Assembly (NCBI GenBank): GCA_964414835.1
Contig: CAYPWY010000015.1
Location: forward strand, 1-46,349
Length of the DNA stretch: 46,349 bases
Source: Eshraghiella sp964414835
GTDB lineage: Bacteria > Bacillota > Clostridia > Lachnospirales > Lachnospiraceae
Reading direction: 5' to 3'
This document shows, piece by piece, positions 17,096 to 25,210 of the stretch. Position 1 is the first letter of the stretch, and the number at the start of each line of letters is the position of its first letter. The position numbers and the translations under genes were made by a program. Under the pieces are notes generated by a model. The model had not been told where the DNA came from. It saw only the letters and a program-made list of their open reading frames with translations, and did no database searches.

Positions 17096-17959
17096 CTATG
17101 ATATTGCGTTAGCTCCGGCAATAATTTCTGTTAATTCCTGTGTAATTGAACCCTGACGAGCTCTGTTATATTTAAGCGACAGTTCACTGATAATGTCCTC
17201 AGCATTGCTTGTGGCGTTATCCATAGCAGTCATACGTGCTCCGTTTTCACTGGCAACAGCCTCCATAAGCGCTCCGTAAATAAGGCTGTTGATGTATTTC
17301 GGAATGATAACATCAAGCGCCTCCTCTTCCTCCGGTTCATAAGTTACCAGTATATTGTCGTCCGCCTTATCAGCCGTGCCTGTTATGTCCTCCGCTGTTA
17401 TAGGAAGCAGCTTGACCAGTTTAGGCTGGTGAACCACTGTATTCTTAAAGCTGGTATATGCCAGATATATCTCGCCGATTTCTCCATCCTCAAACGCCTG
17501 CAGAACTTTGCTGCCGATTTCCATGGCATCGGAATATAGCGGCTCATTGATTACTTCTGAATAATCTCCGGCTATTGTATATCCCCTTCTGCTGAAAAAA
17601 TCTCTTCCCTTGGTTCCTACAGCATAGATAACCGCATCCTCCGATGGTATACCGCTGGAAGTAACAAGCTTAATGATGTTGGAATTATATCCGCCTGCCA
17701 AGCCTCTGTTTGCTGTAATAACAATGACTGCCTTCTTAGAAGTCCCGCCTGACTTAAGATAACGGTGTTCAATATTACCGCTCTTTGCCAGCATATTGGA
17801 GACTGTGTTGTACATAGCGTCAAAGTAAGGCTTTGCACTTTCAGCCTTGCCCCTTGCCTTCTGAAGCTTAACTGTTGAGACAAGCTTCATGGCCTTGGTA
17901 ATCTGCCCGGTGCTCTGTATACTTTCTTTACGCCTTTTTATGTCTTTCATTGAAGCCAT
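17096..17959 (-). CDS. atpG: ATP synthase gamma subunit
   Basis: 287 residues, normal length. The N-terminal helix carries the conserved MKDIKRRKESIQSTGQITKAMKLVS stretch (in part IKRRKESIQSTGQITKAM), and the C-terminal helix carries MTAMDNATSNAEDII and RQGSITQELTEIIAGANA. It is the rotating shaft of F1, joining the c-ring to the alpha/beta hexamer. It sits 23 bases after atpA and 56 bases before atpD. Confidence 0.97.
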   Translation of the reverse strand: MASMKDIKRRKESIQSTGQITKAMKLVSTVKLQKARGKAESAKPYFDAMYNTVSNMLAKSGNIEHRYLKSGGTSKKAVIVITANRGLAGGYNSNIIKLVTSSGIPSEDAVIYAVGTKGRDFFSRRGYTIAGDYSEVINEPLYSDAMEIGSKVLQAFEDGEIGEIYLAYTSFKNTVVHQPKLVKLLPITAEDITGTADKADDNILVTYEPEEEEALDVIIPKYINSLIYGALMEAVASENGARMTAMDNATSNAEDIISELSLKYNRARQGSITQELTEIIAGANAIS

Positions 17960-17982
17960 AAATTACCACCTCTTTGCAATCA

Positions 17983-19488
17983 TTACTTGAACTGTGCCTT
18001 AAACTCTGTAATCGCCTTGACCAAAGCAGCCTCGTTTTCTTCGCTGAGCTGTTTGGTGTCCTTAATTCCTGCAGGAATTTCAGGATATTTAGCATCTATA
18101 AATGCAAACAATTCTTTTTCAAAGTCTGCTATTCTGTCTACTTCAATATCTATAAGATATTTTTTGGTTGCAGCATATATTATGATAACCTGATATTCAA
18201 CAGGCATCGGCTTATACTGCGGCTGTTTAAGAATTTCCCTAAGTCTCTCACCCTGTGCAAGCTTCTCCTTGGTATCAGCATCAAGCTCTGAGCCAAACTG
18301 TGAGAATGCTGCAAGTTCTCTGTACTGGGCAAGCTCTACACGGATAGGTGCAGCTATCTTTTTAATCGCCTTAATCTGGGCAGCACCGCCAACTCGTGAT
18401 ACGGAAAGACCTGCATTAATCGCCGGTCTGAAACCGGAATTAAACATCTCTGTCTCAAGATATATCTGACCGTCAGTAATGGAAATTACATTGGTCGGAA
18501 TATATGCCGAAACATCGCCTGCCTGTGTTTCGATAATAGGAAGCGCTGTAAGAGAACCTCCGCCAAGCTCATCCGAAAGTCTTGCAGCTCTCTCAAGCAG
18601 TCTTGAATGAAGATAGAATACATCTCCCGGATATGCCTCACGTCCCGGCGGTCTTTTAAGAAGCAATGACAGTGTTCGATATGCGACTGCATGCTTACTT
18701 AAATCATCATATACCACCAGCACATCCTCGCCGCGCTCCATCCATTCTTCTCCGATTGCGCATCCCGAATACGGAGCAATATACTGGAGCGGCGCAAGCT
18801 CACTGGCTGTGGAAGCAACCACTGTGGTATAATCCATTGCGCCGTACTCTGTAAGAGTCTGAACGATTGTGGCAACAGTTGATGCTTTCTGTCCTATCGC
18901 CACATATATGCAATGTACGCCCTGTCCCTTCTGATTAATAATTGTATCAATGGCAATAGCAGTTTTACCTGTCTGACGGTCACCGATAATAAGCTCACGC
19001 TGACCTCTTCCTATAGGTATCATCGCATCAATGGCTTTAATACCTGTCTGCAGCGGCGTATCAACTGATTTTCTGGAGATAACACCGGATGCCACTCTCT
19101 CTATCTGACGATATTTATCTGTAACAATAGGTCCTTTGCCATCTATAGGCTGTCCAAGAGCATTAACAACTCGTCCCGTAAGAGCATCTCCTACAGGAAC
19201 CTCAACAACTCGTCCTGTTGTCTTAACTGTGTCGCCTTCATTAATGCTTTTTGCATCACCGAGAAGTACGGCACCTACATTGTCTTCCTCAAGGTTGAGT
19301 ACCATTCCATAGACCTCGCCCGGAAATTCCAAAAGCTCGCCCTGCATGGCCTTCTCAAGACCGTGAATACGTGCAATACCGTCTGCCACCTGAATAACCG
19401 TTCCCACGTCAGACACATTAAGTTCTGTCTTATATCTCATAATCTGCTCTTTAATAACTGAGCTGATTTCTTCAGGTCTTAAATTCAT
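17983..19488 (-). CDS. atpA: ATP synthase alpha subunit
   Basis: 501 residues, normal length. It starts MNLRPEEISSVIKEQI, with Walker A GDRQTGKTAI, VLVVYDDLSKHA in the Walker B region and the alpha-subunit signature PAINAGLSVSRVG. It forms the regulatory nucleotide sites of F1. It starts 20 bases after atpH in the standard atpHAGDC order. Confidence 0.98.
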   Translation of the reverse strand: MNLRPEEISSVIKEQIMRYKTELNVSDVGTVIQVADGIARIHGLEKAMQGELLEFPGEVYGMVLNLEEDNVGAVLLGDAKSINEGDTVKTTGRVVEVPVGDALTGRVVNALGQPIDGKGPIVTDKYRQIERVASGVISRKSVDTPLQTGIKAIDAMIPIGRGQRELIIGDRQTGKTAIAIDTIINQKGQGVHCIYVAIGQKASTVATIVQTLTEYGAMDYTTVVASTASELAPLQYIAPYSGCAIGEEWMERGEDVLVVYDDLSKHAVAYRTLSLLLKRPPGREAYPGDVFYLHSRLLERAARLSDELGGGSLTALPIIETQAGDVSAYIPTNVISITDGQIYLETEMFNSGFRPAINAGLSVSRVGGAAQIKAIKKIAAPIRVELAQYRELAAFSQFGSELDADTKEKLAQGERLREILKQPQYKPMPVEYQVIIIYAATKKYLIDIEVDRIADFEKELFAFIDAKYPEIPAGIKDTKQLSEENEAALVKAITEFKAQFK

Positions 19489-19508
19489 GGGGCTGTTGCA
19501 CCTTCTTT

Positions 19509-20054
19509 CTATACATCGATTTTGTTAAGCTCACGTGAAAGACTTGTAAGCTTATGTTTAATACTGCTGTCGATTACCCTGTCACCGATTCTGATGACCA
19601 TGCCTCCTATAAGGCTCTCATCGACACTGTAATTCATCTCAAACTGACTATAGCCTGTGGTCTGTAACAGCTTGTTTACCACCTTTGCTTTAATATCCCC
19701 TGTAAGTTCCATAGGCGTAGTCACATATGCAATTCCGATACCTTTATATTCTTTGACTCTGTCAATAAAATACTGAAATATATCCGGAATTTCCCTGCTC
19801 CGGTCCTTTGTAACTATGGTTACAAGAAATCCGGTCATTTCTCTGGATATAAATTTACCAAAAATATTATCAATAACTGAAATTTTGTCCTCTTTGACAA
19901 TCTTAGGGTGATTCAAAAGTCCCATAAGGTCACTATTCTCTTTAAAAGACTTTAAAACAGCATCGGCTTCTTCGTAGAATAAGTCAACCTTGTTCTGCTC
20001 AACTGCCAGTTCAAACAGCGCATCACCGTAAGCTGCCGATACTAGTTTTGCCAT
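19509..20054 (-). CDS. atpH: ATP synthase delta subunit
   Basis: 181 residues, normal length. The N-terminal helical domain has YGDALFELAVEQNKVDLFYEE, and the C-terminal domain has the conserved DESLIGGMVIRIGDRVIDSSI. It links F1 to the peripheral b-subunit stalk. Its start overlaps the end of atpF by 13 bases, suggesting coupled translation of the two stator parts. Confidence 0.96.
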   Translation of the reverse strand: MAKLVSAAYGDALFELAVEQNKVDLFYEEADAVLKSFKENSDLMGLLNHPKIVKEDKISVIDNIFGKFISREMTGFLVTIVTKDRSREIPDIFQYFIDRVKEYKGIGIAYVTTPMELTGDIKAKVVNKLLQTTGYSQFEMNYSVDESLIGGMVIRIGDRVIDSSIKHKLTSLSRELNKIDV

Positions 20055-20557
20055 GTCTTTTCACCCATTTCATTCAATGTCTCTTCAACTAATGACTCCT
20101 GTATATGTGTATCCATTGAGGCAGATACAACTTTACCTGCCATCGCAGCTGCTACCGCAATCATCTCTTTCTTCATATCATCAGCGACACGCTTCTTCTC
20201 AAGCTCTGCCTCTGTGTTAGCTCTCTCAACGATTCTGGCAGCCTCCGTCTTAGCCTCCTCAACAATCTGTTCCTCTCTGGCAAGCGCTTTTTTGCGGGCA
20301 TCTGCCAGAATGGCATCTGCATCCTTGTCAGCGGTTTTGATTTTGGCATCATATTCTGATTTAAGGGCTGCCGCATCCTCCTTGTCCTTATTGGCTGCCT
20401 CAATTTCAGCCTCAATAAGGTCCTGTCTCTTCTTAAGAAGATTGCGGACAGGATTAAACAAAAGGTAAGAGCCTAATAAGAATAAGATAAAAATGTTGAT
20501 TGCTAGGAATAAGGCGTCCTGCAAAAGCTGTGGATCCAAGTCAAAAATTCTTTCCAT
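20042..20557 (-). CDS. atpF: ATP synthase b subunit
   Basis: 171 residues. One N-terminal membrane helix (about 11-33, LFLAINIFILFLLGSYLLF) is followed by PVRNLLKKRQ and a long Ala/Glu/Lys-rich coiled coil, as expected for the peripheral stalk that holds F1 against rotation. Only one b gene is seen, so a homodimer is likely. It overlaps atpH by 13 bases. Confidence 0.96.
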   Translation of the reverse strand: MERIFDLDPQLLQDALFLAINIFILFLLGSYLLFNPVRNLLKKRQDLIEAEIEAANKDKEDAAALKSEYDAKIKTADKDADAILADARKKALAREEQIVEEAKTEAARIVERANTEAELEKKRVADDMKKEMIAVAAAMAGKVVSASMDTHIQESLVEETLNEMGEKTWQN

Positions 20558-20598
20558 GGTCTTATGCCGCCTCCCTTCCGGTATCTTTACTCATCATT

Positions 20599-20862
20599 TT
20601 AGAGCTTACCGATAAGTGGGTTAGCGAATAAGAGAATAATAGCTACGGCGAAACCATAAAGACCTGTTGTCTCGGCTACCGCCTGTCCCAAAAGCATGGT
20701 TGACGTAATAGATGACTTAGCGCCCGGATTACGTCCGACTGCTGCTGCTGCATGACCTGCTGCAATACCCTGACCTATACCAGGACCAAGACCTGCTATC
20801 ATAGCCAATCCTGCGCCTATTGCTGAACATGCTAAAATTAATGCTTCACTTGTAATTCCCAT
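20599..20862 (-). CDS. atpE: ATP synthase c subunit with sodium-binding residue set
   Basis: 87 residues, two membrane helices joined by the polar loop GRNPGA. The ion-carrying Glu64 lies in helix 2 within GQAVAETTGLY. Gln31 (in GPGIGQG), Val62, Glu64, Thr65, Thr66 and Tyr69 match, with a constant offset of one, the residues that hold Na+ in the Ilyobacter tartaricus ring (Gln32, Val63, Glu65, Ser66, Thr67, Tyr70). Proton-type rings usually lack the Gln and the hydroxyl pair. The enzyme is therefore predicted to be Na+-driven. That is inferred from residues, not shown. Confidence 0.97.
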   Translation of the reverse strand: MGITSEALILACSAIGAGLAMIAGLGPGIGQGIAAGHAAAAVGRNPGAKSSITSTMLLGQAVAETTGLYGFAVAIILLFANPLIGKL

Positions 20863-20883
20863 TTTGATTCCTCCTAAAATAAA

Positions 20884-21618
20884 TTAATCATCAGCTATTT
20901 TGTCATTAATATAAACCATTGTTAACATACTGAATACATATGTCTGGATTGCTCCTGAAAAAATATCACAATAAATATGGATAACTGCCGGTATTCCCAC
21001 TTTAAGCGCTGACGGAAGAAGTCCGTACAGGAGTCCCATAAGTATTGTTCCCGACATAATGTTACCGAAAAGACGCAGCGACAACGATAACGGCACCGCC
21101 ACCTCACCGATAAGGTTAATCGGAAATAGAATCGGGTTTGGTTTAAAAAGATTTGTTAAATGGTGTATTTTCTGGGCTCTCAGACCATTAATCTGAATGA
21201 GCGCAAATGTTATCAATCCCAGAGGAAGTGTTACACCATAGTCCGCGGTTGGCGGCCGCAATCCAAATAATCCCGAAATATTACAGAAAAGAATGAACAT
21301 AAATATGGCGCATATCCAATTTCGGAAGCCTCTGCCCTTCTCACCCATAATAGTTGAGACCATATTGTCAATTGCCTGAACCGACATCTCAAGAATGTTC
21401 TGCAGACCCTTGGGCTTCTCCTCGGGGCGTGCTCTGACAATTTTGTGATGACCGACAATCATCAAAACGACCAACACAAGCGTGACAATTAATAATCCAA
21501 CATGCGTGGTCGTGAACCATAATTCCTGACCAAACAAAGTATACTTAAAAAGTCCTTTTATATAAAAATCGACTTCTGCAAGTATCATGCCGGAAAGTTG
21601 TCCCGTCACATTTCTCAC
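20884..21618 (-). CDS. atpB: ATP synthase a subunit
   Basis: 244 residues with about five to six membrane helices. The essential arginine is Arg182 in SLSLRLFGNIMSG, and the last helices include GAIQTYVFSMLTMVYI. It forms the ion half-channels against the c-ring, so its specificity follows that of AtpE. It lies between atpI and atpE with short gaps. Confidence 0.97.
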   Translation of the reverse strand: MRNVTGQLSGMILAEVDFYIKGLFKYTLFGQELWFTTTHVGLLIVTLVLVVLMIVGHHKIVRARPEEKPKGLQNILEMSVQAIDNMVSTIMGEKGRGFRNWICAIFMFILFCNISGLFGLRPPTADYGVTLPLGLITFALIQINGLRAQKIHHLTNLFKPNPILFPINLIGEVAVPLSLSLRLFGNIMSGTILMGLLYGLLPSALKVGIPAVIHIYCDIFSGAIQTYVFSMLTMVYINDKIADD

Positions 21619-21630
21619 CTTCTTTATTGG

Positions 21631-22014
21631 TTATTTTTTTGTAAAAAATTTTATTAATAACGGCTGTATATACGCCGATATTTTCAAGCCGAAAACACCA
21701 ATCAGCATAGTTACTATATTGAGCCAGCCCGTAAATCCAAAAAGAACAACAAGCGCTGCCACAACCAGCAGCCTGCCCACTGAACACCATGCCAGAAATG
21801 CCGATTGACGATTCTCCATATAAAGCGACTTGGCGGCTGCCATGTTCATACTTACCGCCATCGCTATCGCCACTATAACTCCCGCCAGAAGCCCAAGCTC
21901 CCCCTTAAGCTTGTCCGAGGTAATGAGCATAACAGGTATTGAAGCAAGAATAAACCAGATAATCATACCGAAAATAAGCAATTTAAGTGTACGCAAATCA
22001 TCTCTATCTTCCAT
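21631..22014 (-). CDS. atpI: ATP synthase assembly protein AtpI
   Basis: 127 residues with four predicted membrane helices (about 12-32, 36-56, 70-92, 95-118), matching the AtpI / ATP synthase subunit I group. In Na+ ATP synthases AtpI assists c-ring assembly. Its ATG overlaps the stop of the preceding small gene by one base (TAATG). Sequence conservation in this family is low, so the call rests on topology and position. Confidence 0.82.
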   Translation of the reverse strand: MEDRDDLRTLKLLIFGMIIWFILASIPVMLITSDKLKGELGLLAGVIVAIAMAVSMNMAAAKSLYMENRQSAFLAWCSVGRLLVVAALVVLFGFTGWLNIVTMLIGVFGLKISAYIQPLLIKFFTKK

Positions 22015-22277
22015 TACTTGTTATCCTTCTCTTCTTCGTGATGCTCATCATGGCTGTTTTTCTCATCCTCTTTGACAGATGCCATTGCAAGCCGGTAGGC
22101 ATTGCGCCCACCTGCAAGCATACCCAGAAACATAAGCGGTATAACCCAGTATGTGCCGAAATGCTTATCAATAAATACCCCTATGGCTACACACAGTGCA
22201 ATCGGCACCATGATATGAATTCCCAGCTGCGTAATTAACGTAAGATTACGAAAAACGCTTTTTTTATTATTATCCAA
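22014..22277 (-). CDS. atpZ: AtpZ-like small membrane protein, first gene of the atp operon
   Basis: About 87 residues from a TTG at 22275-22277; an ATG further upstream (22346) gives 110 residues but lies above the atp promoter and would not be on that transcript. GAAAGGG precedes the TTG, and the shortened protein begins DNNKKSVFRNLTLITQLG, as AtpZ proteins typically do. Two membrane helices (TLITQLGIHIMVPIALCVAIGVF and a GTYWVIPLMFLGMLAGG segment) are followed by a charged His/Glu/Lys tail. AtpZ works with AtpI and has been linked to divalent cation uptake or synthase stability. It is the head of the ten-gene operon. Confidence 0.75.
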   Translation of the reverse strand: MDNNKKSVFRNLTLITQLGIHIMVPIALCVAIGVFIDKHFGTYWVIPLMFLGMLAGGRNAYRLAMASVKEDEKNSHDEHHEEEKDNK

Positions 22278-22297
22278 ATCAAACGCCCTTTCAGAAC

Positions 22298-22327
22298 AGT
22301 ATAACCGATTTTTACATAAAAGTCCAA
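22298..22327 (-). promoter_or_regulatory. Strong sigma-A promoter of the atp operon
   Basis: TTGGAC (22322-22327) and TATACT (22298-22303), read on the minus strand with an 18-base spacer. Transcription would start near 22291, leaving a leader of about 14 bases before the TTG start of atpZ. Confidence 0.7.
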
Positions 22328-22375
22328 CAATTATTGACTTATCCATTCCGACAAAATGCTTTTTATGTGGAAAAA

Positions 22376-22804
22376 TTATTCCTCAATCAGATTAATTCTT
22401 CTTATATGACGCTCCTCATTACTGAATTCCGTATCCAGAAATGTGTCGGCTATGCTGCAGGCAAGCTCTTTAGAAACAGACGCTGCGCCTAACGCAAGCA
22501 TATTTGCATCATTATGAAGCCTTGTCATCCTGGCAAGGTCTTCATTAGTACAAAGCGCGCATCTTATTCCCGGCACCTTATTGGCTGTGATTGATATTCC
22601 TATGCCTGTGGTACATATTACTATACCTTTATCACATTCGCCGGATGCAACTGCCTTGGCTGCCGCCCTTCCATATACAGGGTAATCACAGGAGCTTTTG
22701 TCAAAGCATCCATAGTCCCTGTACTCTATGCCTCTTTCTTTAAGATGTGCAATAACGGCTTCCTTTAATTCATATCCGCCGTGGTCTGAACCTATTGCTA
22801 TCAT
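22376..22804 (-). CDS. rpiB: Ribose-5-phosphate isomerase B
   Basis: 142 residues, normal for the RpiB/LacAB family. IAIGSDHGGYELK at the N-terminus, active-site Cys64 in ICTTGIGISITANKVPGIR, and HNDANMLALGA are intact. It interconverts ribose-5-phosphate and ribulose-5-phosphate in the pentose phosphate pathway. Its ATG overlaps the stop of the LMW phosphatase gene by four bases (ATGA), and it is followed by the atp promoter with no terminator in between. Confidence 0.95.
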   Translation of the reverse strand: MIAIGSDHGGYELKEAVIAHLKERGIEYRDYGCFDKSSCDYPVYGRAAAKAVASGECDKGIVICTTGIGISITANKVPGIRCALCTNEDLARMTRLHNDANMLALGAASVSKELACSIADTFLDTEFSNEERHIRRINLIEE

Positions 22805-23286
22805 TCCTCTTCCTCCTTATATTCATCCTGTTCCGTATTAATTAAGTACAATTTATCCTCTGCCTGTATTACCCATGAATTGATTGCCTCATAAAAAAGT
22901 GAGTACACTTCCATATCAGAGCCGTAAGGGTCAAGAATATCTCCGCTTCCGCCTGCAAATTCCATGATTGTATATACATTAACAGCATTCTCGTAATCAT
23001 CTAAAAGCTTCTGTTTCTCTGCCCTGTCCATGGTAAGAATAAGCGTTTCATTATTAAAATCACTGTTTTCAAGCTGTAAGGACTGTCGGTTTTCCAATAT
23101 AATGCCGTTATTTCTCAGTATGGAAGCTGCCTTGGGATTATACGGTTCAGGAAAAAGAACTATCAATCCTCTTGAGCATATCTCCAAGCCTTCGCTGCGG
23201 TTAATCTTTTTCATAATAGCCTCAGCCACAGGGCTTCTGCATGAATTATCCATGCATACAAAAATAACTCTGTTATATCTCGCCAT
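22801..23286 (-). CDS. Low-molecular-weight protein phosphatase (YwlE/Wzb type)
   Basis: 161 residues. The phosphate-binding loop CMDNSCRS (Cys11 to Arg17) fits C-x5-R-S, and the general acid is Asp119 in DPYG. The usual Gly after the first loop residue is Asp here, a mild departure. The family removes phosphate from tyrosine or, in YwlE, from arginine. The place between a Sua5 gene and rpiB matches ywlE in B. subtilis, which hints at arginine phosphatase activity; no McsB kinase is visible in the window, so the substrate is open. The C-terminus is Glu-rich. Confidence 0.88.
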   Translation of the reverse strand: MARYNRVIFVCMDNSCRSPVAEAIMKKINRSEGLEICSRGLIVLFPEPYNPKAASILRNNGIILENRQSLQLENSDFNNETLILTMDRAEKQKLLDDYENAVNVYTIMEFAGGSGDILDPYGSDMEVYSLFYEAINSWVIQAEDKLYLINTEQDEYKEEEE

Positions 23287-23308
23287 ACATCCTCCTTCCC
23301 AATCGGCT

Positions 23309-24364
23309 TCACACCTTGATTATTCTATGTCCTGCCGCCTTGAGCAGTCTGTTCATTACCGCTTGTCCAATCCCATCCTGTGAAAAAGCCTGTGCAAATA
23401 TTATGTCAACCTGCATCTCATCAAATTGCCGTAACGCATCAAAAAGATTCTTTGCTATTTCATTGCCGTCATTCATGCTTCCAAGACAAATAACCTTGGC
23501 ACTTCCGAAATCGCCACACATTTCCTCAGAAACCATAACTCCTACCTTCTGACCTTGACAAATATGTTCATCAGCCAACAAATGAAGCTTTTCCGACACC
23601 GGTAACGGCTCGCCTTCTATAATGATAAGCTCCGCCTTAGGAGCATAATGCCTGTATTTCATGCCCGGAGCCTTAGGTTTGACATCTTTGGACACCCCTG
23701 TCATAATAGCCCCATCAACTTCTACCTGACCTACTGCCTCCTGAAGCATCTCCAATGTTATAAAGCCCGGTCTCAGTATAACAGGCACATCTCCTGTCAA
23801 ATCAACGATTGTAGATTCCAGTCCGATTTCTATATTTCCTCCGTCAATAATCATATCAACTCTTCCCGACAAGTCTTCAATGACATGTGCAGCCCTTGTG
23901 GGACTTGGTCTGCCGGACAGGTTGGCGCTGGGAGCAGCTATATATGTTCCTGAAAGCTCTATAAACCTTCTTGCCGCCGCATGTGACGGAAGCCTTACCG
24001 CAACCGTATTGAGCCCTCCTGTCACAGCGGACGGAACCCTGTTATTCTTAGGTATAATTATTGTTAAAGGACCGGGCCAGAATATCTGCGCCAGTCTGTA
24101 TGCCGCATCCGGAACTTCGTCACACAATTCAGCCATATCTTGGGCATGGGCTATATGCACAATCAGCGGATTATCAGACGGCCTGCCCTTGGCTGAATAT
24201 ATCTTGGAAGCAGCCTGCTCATCGAAAGCATCACCTCCAAGACCGTATACTGTTTCCGTAGGAAATGCAACAAGTCCTCCGGTGCGTATTATTTCTGCAG
24301 CTCTTTGCAATATAGCATCATCCAAAGTTTTATTACCGGATAATTTTTCTATAATTGTATTCAT
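23309..24364 (-). CDS. Threonylcarbamoyl-AMP synthase (Sua5/YwlC)
   Basis: 351 residues, the long Sua5 form. The N-terminal YrdC domain has FPTETVYGLG, SAKGRPSDNPL with the nucleotide-binding Lys and Arg, and APSANLSGRPSPT; a C-terminal Sua5 domain follows after the GMKYRHYAPKAEL linker. It makes threonylcarbamoyl-AMP from Thr, bicarbonate and ATP for the t6A37 modification of ANN-decoding tRNAs. It is the first gene of the Sua5 / LMW phosphatase / rpiB operon, with its own promoter at 24398-24431. Confidence 0.95.
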   Translation of the reverse strand: MNTIIEKLSGNKTLDDAILQRAAEIIRTGGLVAFPTETVYGLGGDAFDEQAASKIYSAKGRPSDNPLIVHIAHAQDMAELCDEVPDAAYRLAQIFWPGPLTIIIPKNNRVPSAVTGGLNTVAVRLPSHAAARRFIELSGTYIAAPSANLSGRPSPTRAAHVIEDLSGRVDMIIDGGNIEIGLESTIVDLTGDVPVILRPGFITLEMLQEAVGQVEVDGAIMTGVSKDVKPKAPGMKYRHYAPKAELIIIEGEPLPVSEKLHLLADEHICQGQKVGVMVSEEMCGDFGSAKVICLGSMNDGNEIAKNLFDALRQFDEMQVDIIFAQAFSQDGIGQAVMNRLLKAAGHRIIKV

Positions 24365-24397
24365 TCCAATCTTCTTTTCTGTCTATTCATTAATTAG

Positions 24398-24431
24398 TAT
24401 TATATTTTACTATCAATGATGTCCAAAGTCA
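24398..24431 (-). promoter_or_regulatory. Promoter(s) of the Sua5 operon
   Basis: Two overlapping sigma-A candidates read on the minus strand: TTGGAC-N16-TATAAT (24420-24425 / 24398-24403) and TTGACT-N17-TAAAAT (24426-24431 / 24403-24408). They fill the gap between the amidase stop and the Sua5 start. Confidence 0.65.
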
Positions 24432-24442
24432 AATTTACCCCA

Positions 24443-25141
24443 TCATTTGCCTGTTGAGAAATAATTTTCAACTCCCTGTGCAACCGACATGGCAATCTTA
24501 TACTGATATTCTTCATCATTAAGCAGCTTTTCCTCTGTCGGGTTGCTTAAGAATCCGCACTCAACTATTACCGTAGGACAAGGCGTATGTATAAGCATAT
24601 AATAACTGTCATTTGACTTACATTCCCTTTTATTGTCAGGATTCAGATTTTCCTTGAGGGATGCCTGTATTAATTGCGCCAGAACATTTCCCTGTGCTGA
24701 ATGGGTATAATAAAAAACCTGTGCTCCGCATACATCGGGGTCTGTGTAGCTGTTCTGATGTATACTTACTACTACATCAGCCTTGGCTTCTTCTATGAGC
24801 CCACAACGGTTTCTCATGTCTGCAGCCTTTTTATTTATGTCAGAATCACTGTAAAGTCCGTCACCATCCTGCCTCGTATAAACCACATTATAATTTTTGT
24901 CCTGCAAAATCTCACCTAACATAAGGCTTATACTCAGATTGATGTCTTTTTCCAATGTACCGTTAACTCCTACCTTACCCGGATCCGTCCCTCCGTGACC
25001 GGGGTCTATGACTACGGTAATCCCGTCTGACGCAGCAGCACCCACCGCTTCTGATGATGGCGCAAGCCCAAATCCCACGGCACATGATACTCCTGCCAAA
25101 AAAAGTACAGCCATTGCAATGTCCAATATTCTTCTTTTCAT
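24443..25141 (-). CDS. cwlD: N-acetylmuramoyl-L-alanine amidase, CwlD-like
   Basis: 232 residues. A signal or anchor peptide (about 5-26) is followed by a single Amidase_3 domain with zinc ligands His49 (DPGHGG), Glu64 and His128 (SIHQNS) and catalytic Glu194 (VECGFLSN). No cell-wall-binding repeats are present, and the size matches CwlD, the sporulation enzyme that starts muramic-delta-lactam formation in spore cortex. A vegetative amidase cannot be excluded. AGGA lies eight bases before the ATG. It follows the GH18 gene after 69 bases of AT-rich sequence. Confidence 0.85.
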   Translation of the reverse strand: MKRRILDIAMAVLFLAGVSCAVGFGLAPSSEAVGAAASDGITVVIDPGHGGTDPGKVGVNGTLEKDINLSISLMLGEILQDKNYNVVYTRQDGDGLYSDSDINKKAADMRNRCGLIEEAKADVVVSIHQNSYTDPDVCGAQVFYYTHSAQGNVLAQLIQASLKENLNPDNKRECKSNDSYYMLIHTPCPTVIVECGFLSNPTEEKLLNDEEYQYKIAMSVAQGVENYFSTGK

Positions 25142-25210
25142 AAAATATATCCTAAATCACGTTTAATATATTTTATTATCAAGTTGGCTGTTATAGACTT
25201 TGGCATCCCG

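Noticed and set aside
25141..25175. AT-rich inverted repeat before the CwlD-like gene as a terminator of the GH18 gene
   Set aside because: The arms are almost all A/T (weak pairing), with the ribosome site in the loop; chance in AT-rich sequence is likely.
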